The notes: a model not told the origin generated them from the letters alone. A DNA stretch of 10,231 nucleotides from Trichodesmium sp. MAG_R04 (GCA_023356515.1 JAKQYG010000112.1:1-10231), one strand, 5' to 3'; shown: positions 1-7,500, numbered from the stretch's first letter. A program made the numbers and translations.

Positions 1-11
1 ATATAAAATCT

Positions 12-617
12 ATGCACAAGATGCAAGCATATTTTCCAATTTACAGTCTTTTAGAGAAAAAATTGCTATATTCTCAAAATTTTGTTTCTTGGTTAGAAGA
101 TAAAATTTTTACTCCCTCTCTAAATATACCTATTGATGAGACTTTGCCATATTTACTAGAGGTATTAAAGTTAACTTTTAACTCTCAAGGCGATCCTCAA
201 ACTGTTTATCCTCTAATTGTCGAAAATCTTGATTTATTAGAACCACATTTTATATACATTTTACGGAAGTGGGCCAAGAAAACTTTTTCCAATATCTCTC
301 AAAATAAAGCAGCTATCATTGCCAGTACATTAGTAAATTTTGCTCAGATTATCTGGGCACTACCTGATGGAGATTCTGATGTTAACTTAGAAATTGCTTT
401 AGCTTGCTGCGAGCTAGCCTTGGAAGTATATAATTTAGAGGAATTTCCGGAACATTGGGCAATAATTCATAACAATCTAACTGTAATTTATCAAAGTCGC
501 TGCTATGGAGTTCCTATCCATAATCTGATTAAATCTTTTGAACATTATCAAAAAGCCAACCTTGTATTCCTAGAGCAAAGTTTTCCTCAAAAATGGACTA
601 ATTTAGGTTTGTATTAG
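12..617 (+). CDS. Truncated N-terminal part of a TPR/CHAT-family protein
   Basis: This 201-residue frame resembles the N-terminal region of large cyanobacterial proteins that carry TPR repeats followed by a CHAT domain. Family-like signatures are LLEVLKLTFNSQGDPQTVYPL (about residues 48-68), an LRKWA element near residue 84, NLEIALACCELALEVY around 125-140, and two copies of a 'FPE.W' TPR-type unit (FPEHWAIIHNNL near 145 and FPQKWTNLGLY at the end). The frame stops directly after NLGLY, where relatives continue with NNLGLAY and many more repeats, and two stop codons follow in tandem (615-620). The last unit also lacks several residues between W and NLG. No CHAT domain or further TPR is encoded downstream, so this is probably a gene remnant or a domain-only short protein. 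ATG at 12 is the first start seen, but the frame is open to the left edge (bases 3-11), so the true start may lie outside. No soluble enzyme function can be proposed. Family assignment is from memory of the pattern, not from a search. Confidence 0.6.
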   Translation: MHKMQAYFPIYSLLEKKLLYSQNFVSWLEDKIFTPSLNIPIDETLPYLLEVLKLTFNSQGDPQTVYPLIVENLDLLEPHFIYILRKWAKKTFSNISQNKAAIIASTLVNFAQIIWALPDGDSDVNLEIALACCELALEVYNLEEFPEHWAIIHNNLTVIYQSRCYGVPIHNLIKSFEHYQKANLVFLEQSFPQKWTNLGLY

Positions 618-881
618 TAATATTAATTTACTTAAGGGTCGTTGAATAAATATATAAATTCTGATGATACATCACATAAATTTAAGTAGTTCTACACCTT
701 ACTCAAAGTGCTAAAAAATCACGAAATTAATCATTCACTTACTTGTAATTCCCTCTAGCCTGAGTGGAAAAAATATAGAAAAATTAATATCTTAATAACT
801 GTTACTCATTCCCTATTATCACTAAATAATTTAACTTCTAACTTATAACTTAAGCTATACGTATAGCAATCCCATCTGCTT
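618..881. other. Convergent AT-rich spacer
   Basis: The spacer lies between the 3' ends of the truncated TPR/CHAT gene (plus strand) and the histidine kinase (minus strand). It is AT-rich with stops in all frames. A 14-base perfect palindrome sits at 854-867, just beyond the kinase stop. I see no convincing stem plus T-tract terminator for either gene. Confidence 0.5.
854..867. repeat. 14-base perfect palindrome downstream of the kinase gene
   Basis: GCTATACGTATAGC is identical to its reverse complement and lies 14 bases beyond the kinase stop codon (882-884 on the minus strand). With its flank it reads GGGATTGCTATAC on the minus strand, which resembles GGATTGCTATAG at 8298-8309 and TTGCTATAG at 4154-4162, two other spacer sites in this window. 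No T-tract follows, so it is a poor intrinsic terminator. It could be a piece of a short interspersed repeat or a protein-binding site; the role is unknown. Confidence 0.5.
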
Positions 882-3878
882 CTATGACTGAATTGGAATT
901 TCAATAATAAATTCACTTCCTCGATTTACGTCAGAATTACATGATATCTGACCGCCATGTTTTTGTACAATAATCTCATAACTAATTGCAAGTCCTAAAC
1001 CTGTTCCTTTGCCTATATCTTTAGTAGTAAAAAATAGGTTAAATATTTTGTCTTTTATCTCAGGGGTAATCCCCAAACCATTATCAGCAATTTCAATCAA
1101 AACACTACCAGGATTATCTTTTTTAATTGCCGTAGTAATTTTAATAGTAGGGCTAAAATATTTCTCTATAGCTCGTTTTTCTTCCAATGCATCTATGGCA
1201 TTACTAAGGAGATTCATCAACACCTGATTAATCTGAGCAGCATAACATTTCACTAAAGGCAAATTGCCATAATTTTTCACAATTTCAATCTGAGAATTCC
1301 TGTGCCGAGCTTTGAAACGATGCTGCAAAATTAATAGGGTACTATCAATTCCTTGATGTAAATCAACAGCTTTCATTTCTGATTCATCAAGACGAGAAAA
1401 CGTTCTTAATGAGAATACTAATTGACGAATACGTTCAGACCCCAACTTCAGAGCATCCATTGTCTTAGGCAAATCTTGCATTACAAATTCTAAGTCAATA
1501 TCTTCTACAAAATCTTGAATTTCTGGGACAGGATTAACATAATGTTTAGAATATAATTTCATCAAATCGAGTAAATTTTGAGTATATTCCTCCACATAAT
1601 TCAGGTTGCCATAAATAAAATTAACAGGATTATTAATTTCATGGGCAATTCCTGCCACTAACTGCCCTAAACCAGCCATTTTTTCACCTTGAATCATCTG
1701 GACTTGAGTTTGTTTTAAATTATGCAAAGTTTTTTTTAATTCTTCAGCTTGGATACGAGTTTTTTCTAGTAATTCAGCTTGTTTTAAGGCAATACCTAAT
1801 TGTACTCCTACTTGTGCTAACAAATTAATCTCTTCATCTTGCCAATAACGAGGACTAGAATGTTGATAAGCAACCAATAACCCCCAAAGTTTCTCTCCCT
1901 GCAAAATTGGTACAAAAGTTTCATTTTTAGGAAGTTTACTAGCATTAGTTTGTGTAGCGATCACAGGACTAATTGGCAAGGGAGTATTAACTATAGAAGT
2001 TAATTCATCAATCATTGAATCTGCCACAAACTCCCCACTCCAATCTTCGTAAAAACGATAAATCCCCACTCGTTCAACTTCTAGTAACTGTCGCACTTCT
2101 TGAGTAGTAGTCTGAAAAATCGTATTAATATCCAAAGATTGACGAATTTTATCAATGGTAATTGACAGCGCTTTTTGCCGTTCTGTGGCTTTCTGCAATT
2201 CTGCTGCTTGAACTTGAACTTGTTTGAAATACTCAGCTTGTTGTAGTGCGACTCCCAACTGACCAGCAATTTGAGTCAACAATTCTACCTCCCCTATTTC
2301 CCACTTACGGGGGGCAGAATTTTGATAAGCTGCCAGTAAACCCCAAAGTTTTTCTGCCTGATAAATAGCCACGATAGCATATGCCCTAGCTTGATATGAC
2401 TCTAATACCTTGATATAACAGTCACTAAAATTTGCTTTATAGATATCATTGCAACTGCAATAAACTTTTTGAGCAAAATTTTCCCCTTTGTTTTGCTGTA
2501 AATAGGTATCATTCAAATAATTTGGCAAATCTCTAACGGAACATAGAGAAATATTTGCAGGAATTTGGGGATTTTCCTTTTGCTTCTGTATTAACTTCAC
2601 CCAACCCTCAGCTACTGACTCAGCCAGAAATTCCCCACTCCAATCAGCATGGAAACGGAAGATAGCAACTCTATCCACATTTAATAATTGCTGTACTTGC
2701 TGGGTGGTTGTTTGAAAAATTGTCTCAATATCTAGAGATTGACGAATTTTATCAAAAATTCCAGCTAAGGTTTTTTGGCGTTCTACCGATTGTTCCATTA
2801 CTACTTGTTTAAAAGCATCTTCTTGCCGTAGCGCTATACCAAAATGATCGGCTATTTGTTGAGCAAACTCTATTTCATAGTCTTGCCAATTACGGGGACT
2901 ACTACATTGATGAATACACAACAAGCCCCAAAGTTCCGATGATTCTTCTTTTTCTGTAACCTTGCGTAGAGGTACAACTAGATTTGCCTTGACTTGAAAG
3001 CGCCCTAAAATTTCTATATAACAATCACTTAATTCTGCTGTATAGATATTTGCTATTGCTTGCACTCTACCTTCTTGATAGTGAATAGCAAATTGTTCTC
3101 CAAAACAATAGTCGTATACTTTAGCTGCCAACCCTGAATCCCATTCATCTACTACATCTTCCGAAACAAATTCTCCCTCCCAGTCTTTTTCTGGATAGAA
3201 ACGAAACACAGCAACTCTATCTGCTTTAAATAGTTGGCGTACTTCTGTGACAGTAACCTGAAAAATTTCTTCTAAAGCTAGAGGTGTACGAATCTTTTTG
3301 ATGACCTTTGAGAGGGTTTTTTGTTGTTCTATTTGGTAATGTGCTATTTCTAAAAGTTGTGTATTTTTAATAATTACTGCCAAGTTTTGGGCTGTTTTCT
3401 GGGCAAGTTCAATCTCTACATCCTGCCATTGCCTAGAGCTACTACATTGGTGAATGCAAAGCATTCCCCAGAGTTCAGGTACAGTTGCCTGGGTTACCTC
3501 AGCTTGTTTTAAAATAGGAACGACTAAATTAGCTTTTACTTGAAACTCTCGTAATATTTTGGCATGAGATTCACTTAGTTGGGCTGTGTCAATATTTTTT
3601 ACTACCAGAATACCTTCTGTTTGATAGTCAGGAAAGCTGTTATTTTGAACTTTCAGATTTAATAGAGACTTCCAACCATCTGCAACATCTTCATAAACAA
3701 ATTCTCCAGGCCCATCTACCTCAAGATAGAAACACAACAGGGCCACCCGGTCTACCTTCAGTAACTTCCGTAGTCCTGTAAGTTGAGTTTTAAAAATAGT
3801 TTCTTGGTCTATAGATCTTGGAATCCAGGCGTTTGCCTCTGCTAATGCTTTTTGATATTCCGTGTTTTGTTCAGACAT
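882..3878 (-). CDS. Multi-GAF cyanobacteriochrome-type sensor histidine kinase
   Basis: The 998-residue protein has no signal peptide or membrane segment and should be cytosolic. Four GAF domains (about residues 20-172, 200-350, 372-549 and 571-702) are joined by helical linkers such as the AELQKATERQKAL stretch, followed by a coiled linker (703-735), a dimerisation/phosphoacceptor helix with H746 in GIAHEINNP, and a HATPase domain with N-box N893, DNGLGI at 932-937 and GKGTGLGL at 956-963. All kinase motifs look intact, so autophosphorylation at H746 is expected. GAF2 carries the DXCF motif (D256, C258) plus the canonical bilin Cys C286 followed by Y287. GAF3 keeps D457 and C487 but has Tyr459 instead of the DXCF Cys. 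GAF1 has N79, S81 and S104 at these places, and GAF4 lacks the segment. Similar GAF pairs (1 with 2, 3 with 4) suggest internal duplication. ATG at 3878 has no clear Shine-Dalgarno. No receiver domain or response regulator gene is present here. Light sensing is inferred from the residues. Confidence 0.93.
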   Translation of the reverse strand: MSEQNTEYQKALAEANAWIPRSIDQETIFKTQLTGLRKLLKVDRVALLCFYLEVDGPGEFVYEDVADGWKSLLNLKVQNNSFPDYQTEGILVVKNIDTAQLSESHAKILREFQVKANLVVPILKQAEVTQATVPELWGMLCIHQCSSSRQWQDVEIELAQKTAQNLAVIIKNTQLLEIAHYQIEQQKTLSKVIKKIRTPLALEEIFQVTVTEVRQLFKADRVAVFRFYPEKDWEGEFVSEDVVDEWDSGLAAKVYDYCFGEQFAIHYQEGRVQAIANIYTAELSDCYIEILGRFQVKANLVVPLRKVTEKEESSELWGLLCIHQCSSPRNWQDYEIEFAQQIADHFGIALRQEDAFKQVVMEQSVERQKTLAGIFDKIRQSLDIETIFQTTTQQVQQLLNVDRVAIFRFHADWSGEFLAESVAEGWVKLIQKQKENPQIPANISLCSVRDLPNYLNDTYLQQNKGENFAQKVYCSCNDIYKANFSDCYIKVLESYQARAYAIVAIYQAEKLWGLLAAYQNSAPRKWEIGEVELLTQIAGQLGVALQQAEYFKQVQVQAAELQKATERQKALSITIDKIRQSLDINTIFQTTTQEVRQLLEVERVGIYRFYEDWSGEFVADSMIDELTSIVNTPLPISPVIATQTNASKLPKNETFVPILQGEKLWGLLVAYQHSSPRYWQDEEINLLAQVGVQLGIALKQAELLEKTRIQAEELKKTLHNLKQTQVQMIQGEKMAGLGQLVAGIAHEINNPVNFIYGNLNYVEEYTQNLLDLMKLYSKHYVNPVPEIQDFVEDIDLEFVMQDLPKTMDALKLGSERIRQLVFSLRTFSRLDESEMKAVDLHQGIDSTLLILQHRFKARHRNSQIEIVKNYGNLPLVKCYAAQINQVLMNLLSNAIDALEEKRAIEKYFSPTIKITTAIKKDNPGSVLIEIADNGLGITPEIKDKIFNLFFTTKDIGKGTGLGLAISYEIIVQKHGGQISCNSDVNRGSEFIIEIPIQS

Positions 3879-4006
3879 ATTGTGATTTATTTATTGCTGT
3901 TAAACATTTATTATCAATCTTTCTGGCCAATACATAAGGGCGGAGGCAGGGGTAAAAAATTTTGGGAAAATATTACAACAAGAGTCAGAAGTGAAATTGG
4001 CAGGGG

Positions 4007-4057
4007 GGACTATATTTTATTGGCAGGAGAATATCCCAAGCACCCTCGCAACTTTTA
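4007..4057. repeat. Direct repeat copy 1 (about 51 bases)
   Basis: The unit starts GGACTATATTTTATTGGCAG and ends CTCGCAACTTTTA. It matches the copy at 4085-4135 at 44 of 51 positions by eye, with a copy-to-copy offset of 78 bases. The matching left part is nearly exact and the differences cluster in the right half. It is probably part of a dispersed intergenic repeat family; no protein role is supported. Confidence 0.7.
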
Positions 4058-4084
4058 AATATATTATATCTTTTCTTTTTGTTT

Positions 4085-4135
4085 GGACTATATTTTATTG
4101 GCAGAAGAATGTCCTAAGTGTCCTCGAAACTTTTA
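4085..4135. repeat. Direct repeat copy 2 (about 51 bases)
   Basis: This is the second copy of the unit at 4007-4057. It starts with the same GGACTATATTTTATTGGCAG and ends CTCGAAACTTTTA. Several differences are A/G or C/T transitions, as expected for ageing non-coding copies. Between the copies lies a 27-base AT-rich stretch. Confidence 0.7.
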
Positions 4136-4578
4136 TACAATTTCTCAAAAGTCTTGCTATAGTTGGAAACTAGTAAAATTGCTTTTATACATAACTGAAG
4201 CCAAAAAATATTAAGTATCTGCTCGAACAAATAATATGTCTAAATATAAAATTCAAATATGGCAAAGTTTCTGGCAATTAGTATTAGATATATCTTTTAT
4301 CTTTAATCTTTTTATTTTACTCCTAGATTCCAAAAGAAAATGTAAGGATCTTCTATTAAACTTCCCTAAAACAATAATTTGATTAAAAAATTGCTCCCTG
4401 GACTCTTGGAAAAAATAAGTCGAAAATAAGGTCAATACCTTATACAGTGATGTTTTGAATTTCAATTAACTATTTTCTTGATATACCTAGATTTTAGCTA
4501 TTTTTAATTCTTTCAGGTATTTCCCTTGTTAATACTGGGTTGGGAGCCATTTTAATTACAAAAAATTTCAAATTTCAG

Positions 4579-7491
4579 TTAAAGTCCGTTTCCTATCAAA
4601 ATAAATGATGCCCAATAATAAGGACTACTCCGTTCTTGATTTTTTCCAGTAATCATACTTATTTGAGCTGCCCGTAATGCTTCTGCTTGACTTTTTCCTT
4701 CTTGTAAAACTGTATAAAAAGTATTCATTAATTGATCTGAATCATCGTTTACTCGCCACAAAGAAGTTATTATTGTCCCTACCCCTGCATTTTGCATTTG
4801 ATAACCAAAACCAACTATTTCTTCCCCATTACCCATCCGCCCACTAATATTAGTTTCAGCAGCACTTAATACTACTAAATCTACATTTGGTAATAACCAA
4901 TTTTCCATATCTGATATATTAATTCGATCACCATCTCCAAATAAGATAAAAGAGTCTTCTGGTTTACCATTTCCTTCTTTTTCTGTTAGTAATACCACGG
5001 GAGTATCTAAATGCAAAATATTGTAATCATTAAAATTATTGATTATTGTTTGTGAACTAAATTCACTGTTAACAAGTTGGCGGCTACCAGGAATTTTTTC
5101 TGCTAAATTTTCGACTAATTTCCCTGTTGTTGGTTTTAACATAACTTCACGATTTCCGATCTGAACTTGATATTCACCTTCTGTTAAAGCCGCTGCTAAT
5201 ACACGGGGTTGATTTGTAGGTTGAGTCTCAAAATTTGTGAGGCTAGCTGCTATAATGTTATTTACACTAAAACGTTCTACCAACCATTTCTCTCCGTCAT
5301 AAAGTCCTGTTAAAGGAATATAACGAAGTTGATTATCTGGTGCATAAATAATTGTATTGATATTAGCTTTAGTTAATTCATCTTCTATTGGTTTAATTAA
5401 CCAACTATAGAGTTTTTCAGAGTGTTTTTTTGCGTCTTGAATAGGATCAGAAATTGTCAGGCGAAAGTCAGCGATCGCTTTGTTAATTTCTTCTGCTGTA
5501 ACTGCTACAGTTTTGTGTATTGGCTCCCCTTCTGCTTTGATTAATACCAATTCTAATTTATCTGACAAAATCAAAGGATAAAATAGAGCTGTTCTGGGAA
5601 ACTTTTGCAATTTTTCTTGTAGCCTCTGAGCCTGTGAAAAATCAGCTTTTAGATTATTTTTATCAATCTCCAGATTTAACATCTCTTTTGTAACTTCAGT
5701 CAGAATTTTTTCTTCAGCAGCTAGCAATTTAACTCCGGTTGCTGTTACTTCATTCCCTATTACATTGCCAAGATAATTATCTAATTGTTCGATCTTAAGC
5801 AAATCTAAAACTTTTTGAGCTTCAACAATACGTTTTTGTTGTAATAGTAAATCTGCTAACTTTCGATAAACTGTTTCAGAATTTTCTAATCCCTTTCTAT
5901 TGATTTTCTGACTCCGCATAGTTTCATTTATATTAACAGCTTTTTTATATAAAACTACTGCTAATTCTAGTTTATCTTGGGCGACTAATATTGTGCCTAA
6001 TTGTGCATAAATTCTACCAACTTTAGCAGTTTTTTCATCTTCTTTATATATGGCTAATGCTTGCTCTAAATTTTCTAAAGCTTGAGGATATTGTTTGAGT
6101 TTAAATAAAGAATTCCCTATGCCTTGATAGGCTATAGCAATAAAATTTTTATCGTTTTTGTTAGGTAAATTATCCAAAGCAAGTTTGTGATAATTTATAG
6201 AAATAGAATAATCACCAAAACTATAATAAACTTCTGCTAAAGCCCTCATATTAGCAGCAATAAGCGATTTATCTCCTAATTTCTTATTAGTGGATAAAGA
6301 TTTTAGTAAAATTTCTTTAGCTTTCTGGTTGTCTCCTAAACGGGCATAAACTTTTCCCAAACTAATCATAGTTTTACCTTCAGCAGCAGGGTCTTCTGCT
6401 GCTTTATAAAATCCTAAAGCTGCTTCATAATTTAATTTTGCTTTGATATTTTCCCCCATCTGATAATATGCATCACCCAAATAGTTTAAAGCTTCTAATT
6501 GTCCAATTTTATCCCCTGCGATTTTAGCAGCTTCTAAACCCTTTTCATAAACCTCTAATGCTTGAATTTTCTCTCCTTCTTTTTGATAAAGTCTACCCAT
6601 GAAACCATAAATTCTTCCTACACTTCTTTGGTCACCAACAGTTTCTAACATGGGAACTGCTTGCCGGAAATATTTGAGAGCTTCATAATTTTCACCTTTC
6701 TCTCGATAGACAAAACCTATATTATTTAATAACCTTCCAACTCCAGCACTATCATTAATTTCTCGACGTACAGTTAGAGCTTTTTTATATTTTTCTAAAG
6801 CTTTGTCATAATTCCCTTGATTAAAGTAAACTACTCCTATATTATTAAGAGTCCGACCAATGTCTCGACGATCACCTATTTCTTCGCGAATAGTAAGTGC
6901 TTCTTCGTAAAACTCTAGTGCTTGTTCAAGTTGCCTTTGACTTGCTTTAACTGCACCAATATTATGTAACGACTCTCCCTCATTGGAGCGATCGCTAACA
7001 TTTTGAGAAATTTGCTTTGCTTCTTGATGCAAATTTAAAGCTTGGAGAAACTGACCCTGTTTCTGATAAATAAAACCAATAAAGTTTAGAGTTTTCGCCA
7101 CACCAGAACTATTATTTATTTGTCTATGAATAGTTAAAGATTGCTGCAAAACTTCTATTGCTTGTGAATATTTTCTTTGATTAATATATACATCCCCAAT
7201 ATTGTTAAGAGTTTGGGCAATTCCCTTTTTGTCTTCTAATTCTTTACGAATACTTAAAACTTGCTCGTAGCTTTCTAAAGCTTCATCAAATATTCCTCTG
7301 CGAAATTGTTCCATACCTGTTTTGAACAACTTATCTGCCTTGGTCTGAAGGGCAGATGATTCGGGGAAGTTTTCCACCTCTGGGACAGGAGCTTGGGCCC
7401 AGGCATTCGGATTAATTACCATGCTAGGTATGACGGAAATGATAATCATCATAAAAGTCAAATAGCTATAGTAAAGATAAAAATTTTTCAC
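4579..7491 (-). CDS. Exported TPR-CHAT protein with degenerate catalytic dyad
   Basis: The 970-residue protein begins with a Sec-type signal peptide: Lys2, a hydrophobic core around residues 5-26 and a likely cleavage after NAWA (residue 32). It should act outside the cytoplasmic membrane. About twelve TPRs follow, from about 57 to 550, with the LNNIGxVY-type helix recurring every 40 residues (starts near 96, 135, 175, 215, 255, 295, 335, 375, 415, 455, 495), so a long protein-binding superhelix is expected. A linker (570-680) leads to a C-terminal CHAT domain (caspase-like peptidase fold) that keeps ILHL at 825-828, LVVLSA at 872-877, ITSLWRVNDDS at 908-918, AEALRAAQ at 936-943 and YYWASFILIG at 958-967. 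The usual HxATHG reads HLDTPV, giving Pro831 for the catalytic His, and SACET reads SAAET, giving Ala878 for the Cys. Proteolysis is therefore unlikely. GTG at 7491 is preferred because AAGAGG lies 9 bases upstream and it supplies the full signal peptide; ATG at 7452 is the alternative. The gene lies 59 bases downstream of ispD. Confidence 0.92.
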   Translation of the reverse strand: MKNFYLYYSYLTFMMIIISVIPSMVINPNAWAQAPVPEVENFPESSALQTKADKLFKTGMEQFRRGIFDEALESYEQVLSIRKELEDKKGIAQTLNNIGDVYINQRKYSQAIEVLQQSLTIHRQINNSSGVAKTLNFIGFIYQKQGQFLQALNLHQEAKQISQNVSDRSNEGESLHNIGAVKASQRQLEQALEFYEEALTIREEIGDRRDIGRTLNNIGVVYFNQGNYDKALEKYKKALTVRREINDSAGVGRLLNNIGFVYREKGENYEALKYFRQAVPMLETVGDQRSVGRIYGFMGRLYQKEGEKIQALEVYEKGLEAAKIAGDKIGQLEALNYLGDAYYQMGENIKAKLNYEAALGFYKAAEDPAAEGKTMISLGKVYARLGDNQKAKEILLKSLSTNKKLGDKSLIAANMRALAEVYYSFGDYSISINYHKLALDNLPNKNDKNFIAIAYQGIGNSLFKLKQYPQALENLEQALAIYKEDEKTAKVGRIYAQLGTILVAQDKLELAVVLYKKAVNINETMRSQKINRKGLENSETVYRKLADLLLQQKRIVEAQKVLDLLKIEQLDNYLGNVIGNEVTATGVKLLAAEEKILTEVTKEMLNLEIDKNNLKADFSQAQRLQEKLQKFPRTALFYPLILSDKLELVLIKAEGEPIHKTVAVTAEEINKAIADFRLTISDPIQDAKKHSEKLYSWLIKPIEDELTKANINTIIYAPDNQLRYIPLTGLYDGEKWLVERFSVNNIIAASLTNFETQPTNQPRVLAAALTEGEYQVQIGNREVMLKPTTGKLVENLAEKIPGSRQLVNSEFSSQTIINNFNDYNILHLDTPVVLLTEKEGNGKPEDSFILFGDGDRINISDMENWLLPNVDLVVLSAAETNISGRMGNGEEIVGFGYQMQNAGVGTIITSLWRVNDDSDQLMNTFYTVLQEGKSQAEALRAAQISMITGKNQERSSPYYWASFILIGNGL
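5471..5478. repeat. HIP1 octamer
   Basis: GCGATCGC, the highly iterated palindrome of many cyanobacterial genomes, lies inside the TPR-CHAT coding sequence. Confidence 0.8.
6988..6995. repeat. HIP1 octamer
   Basis: A second GCGATCGC lies in the TPR-coding part of the TPR-CHAT gene. Confidence 0.8.
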
Positions 7492-7500
7492 TGTGGCAGA

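Larger units (their letters stand above)
3879..4578. other. 700-base spacer with repeat-like DNA
   Basis: This spacer separates the kinase start from the TPR-CHAT stop, both on the minus strand, so it must hold the kinase promoter and possibly a terminator for the TPR-CHAT transcript. Its left third contains a GC-rich patch (GGGCGGAGGCAGGGG near 3939-3953), a G-run at 4003-4008, and a diverged direct repeat pair (4007-4138). The rest (4140-4578) is AT-rich without a convincing gene. No clear -35/-10 pair could be fixed for the kinase. Short frames here lack supported starts or homology that I recognise. Confidence 0.5.

Noticed and set aside
1009..1227. Plus-strand open frame opposite the kinase ATPase domain
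   Set aside because: It is antisense to strongly conserved kinase motifs and has no recognisable protein pattern.
2081..2269. Minus-strand open frame inside the kinase gene in another frame
   Set aside because: It overlaps the GAF3-GAF4 linker coding sequence and has a low-complexity shadow composition.
3852..4173. Two overlapping plus-strand short frames covering the repeat pair, one with a repeated IFYWQ-type peptide
   Set aside because: The peptide repeat is explained by the DNA repeat. Differences between copies are mostly amino-acid changing, there is no ribosome binding site, and the first frame begins inside the kinase gene.
4253..4465. Minus-strand 70-residue open frame in the spacer
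   Set aside because: It would need a TTG start, has no ribosome binding site and resembles no family; AT-rich DNA with chance openness is more likely.
4563..4575. AAATTT-C-AAATTT inverted repeat just after the TPR-CHAT stop as a terminator
   Set aside because: The loop would be a single base and the stem is only A-T pairs, too weak to call a terminator.
4579..5454. His827 of the CHAT domain as a surviving catalytic His
   Set aside because: In the family motif HxATHG the catalytic His is the second one; His827 is the first, and the Cys partner is absent anyway.
882..7491. A single signalling operon of kinase and TPR-CHAT protein acting as a light-controlled defence system
   Set aside because: The genes are separated by 700 bases with repeats, the CHAT protein is exported and lacks its dyad, and no receiver, nuclease or effector is present to link them.
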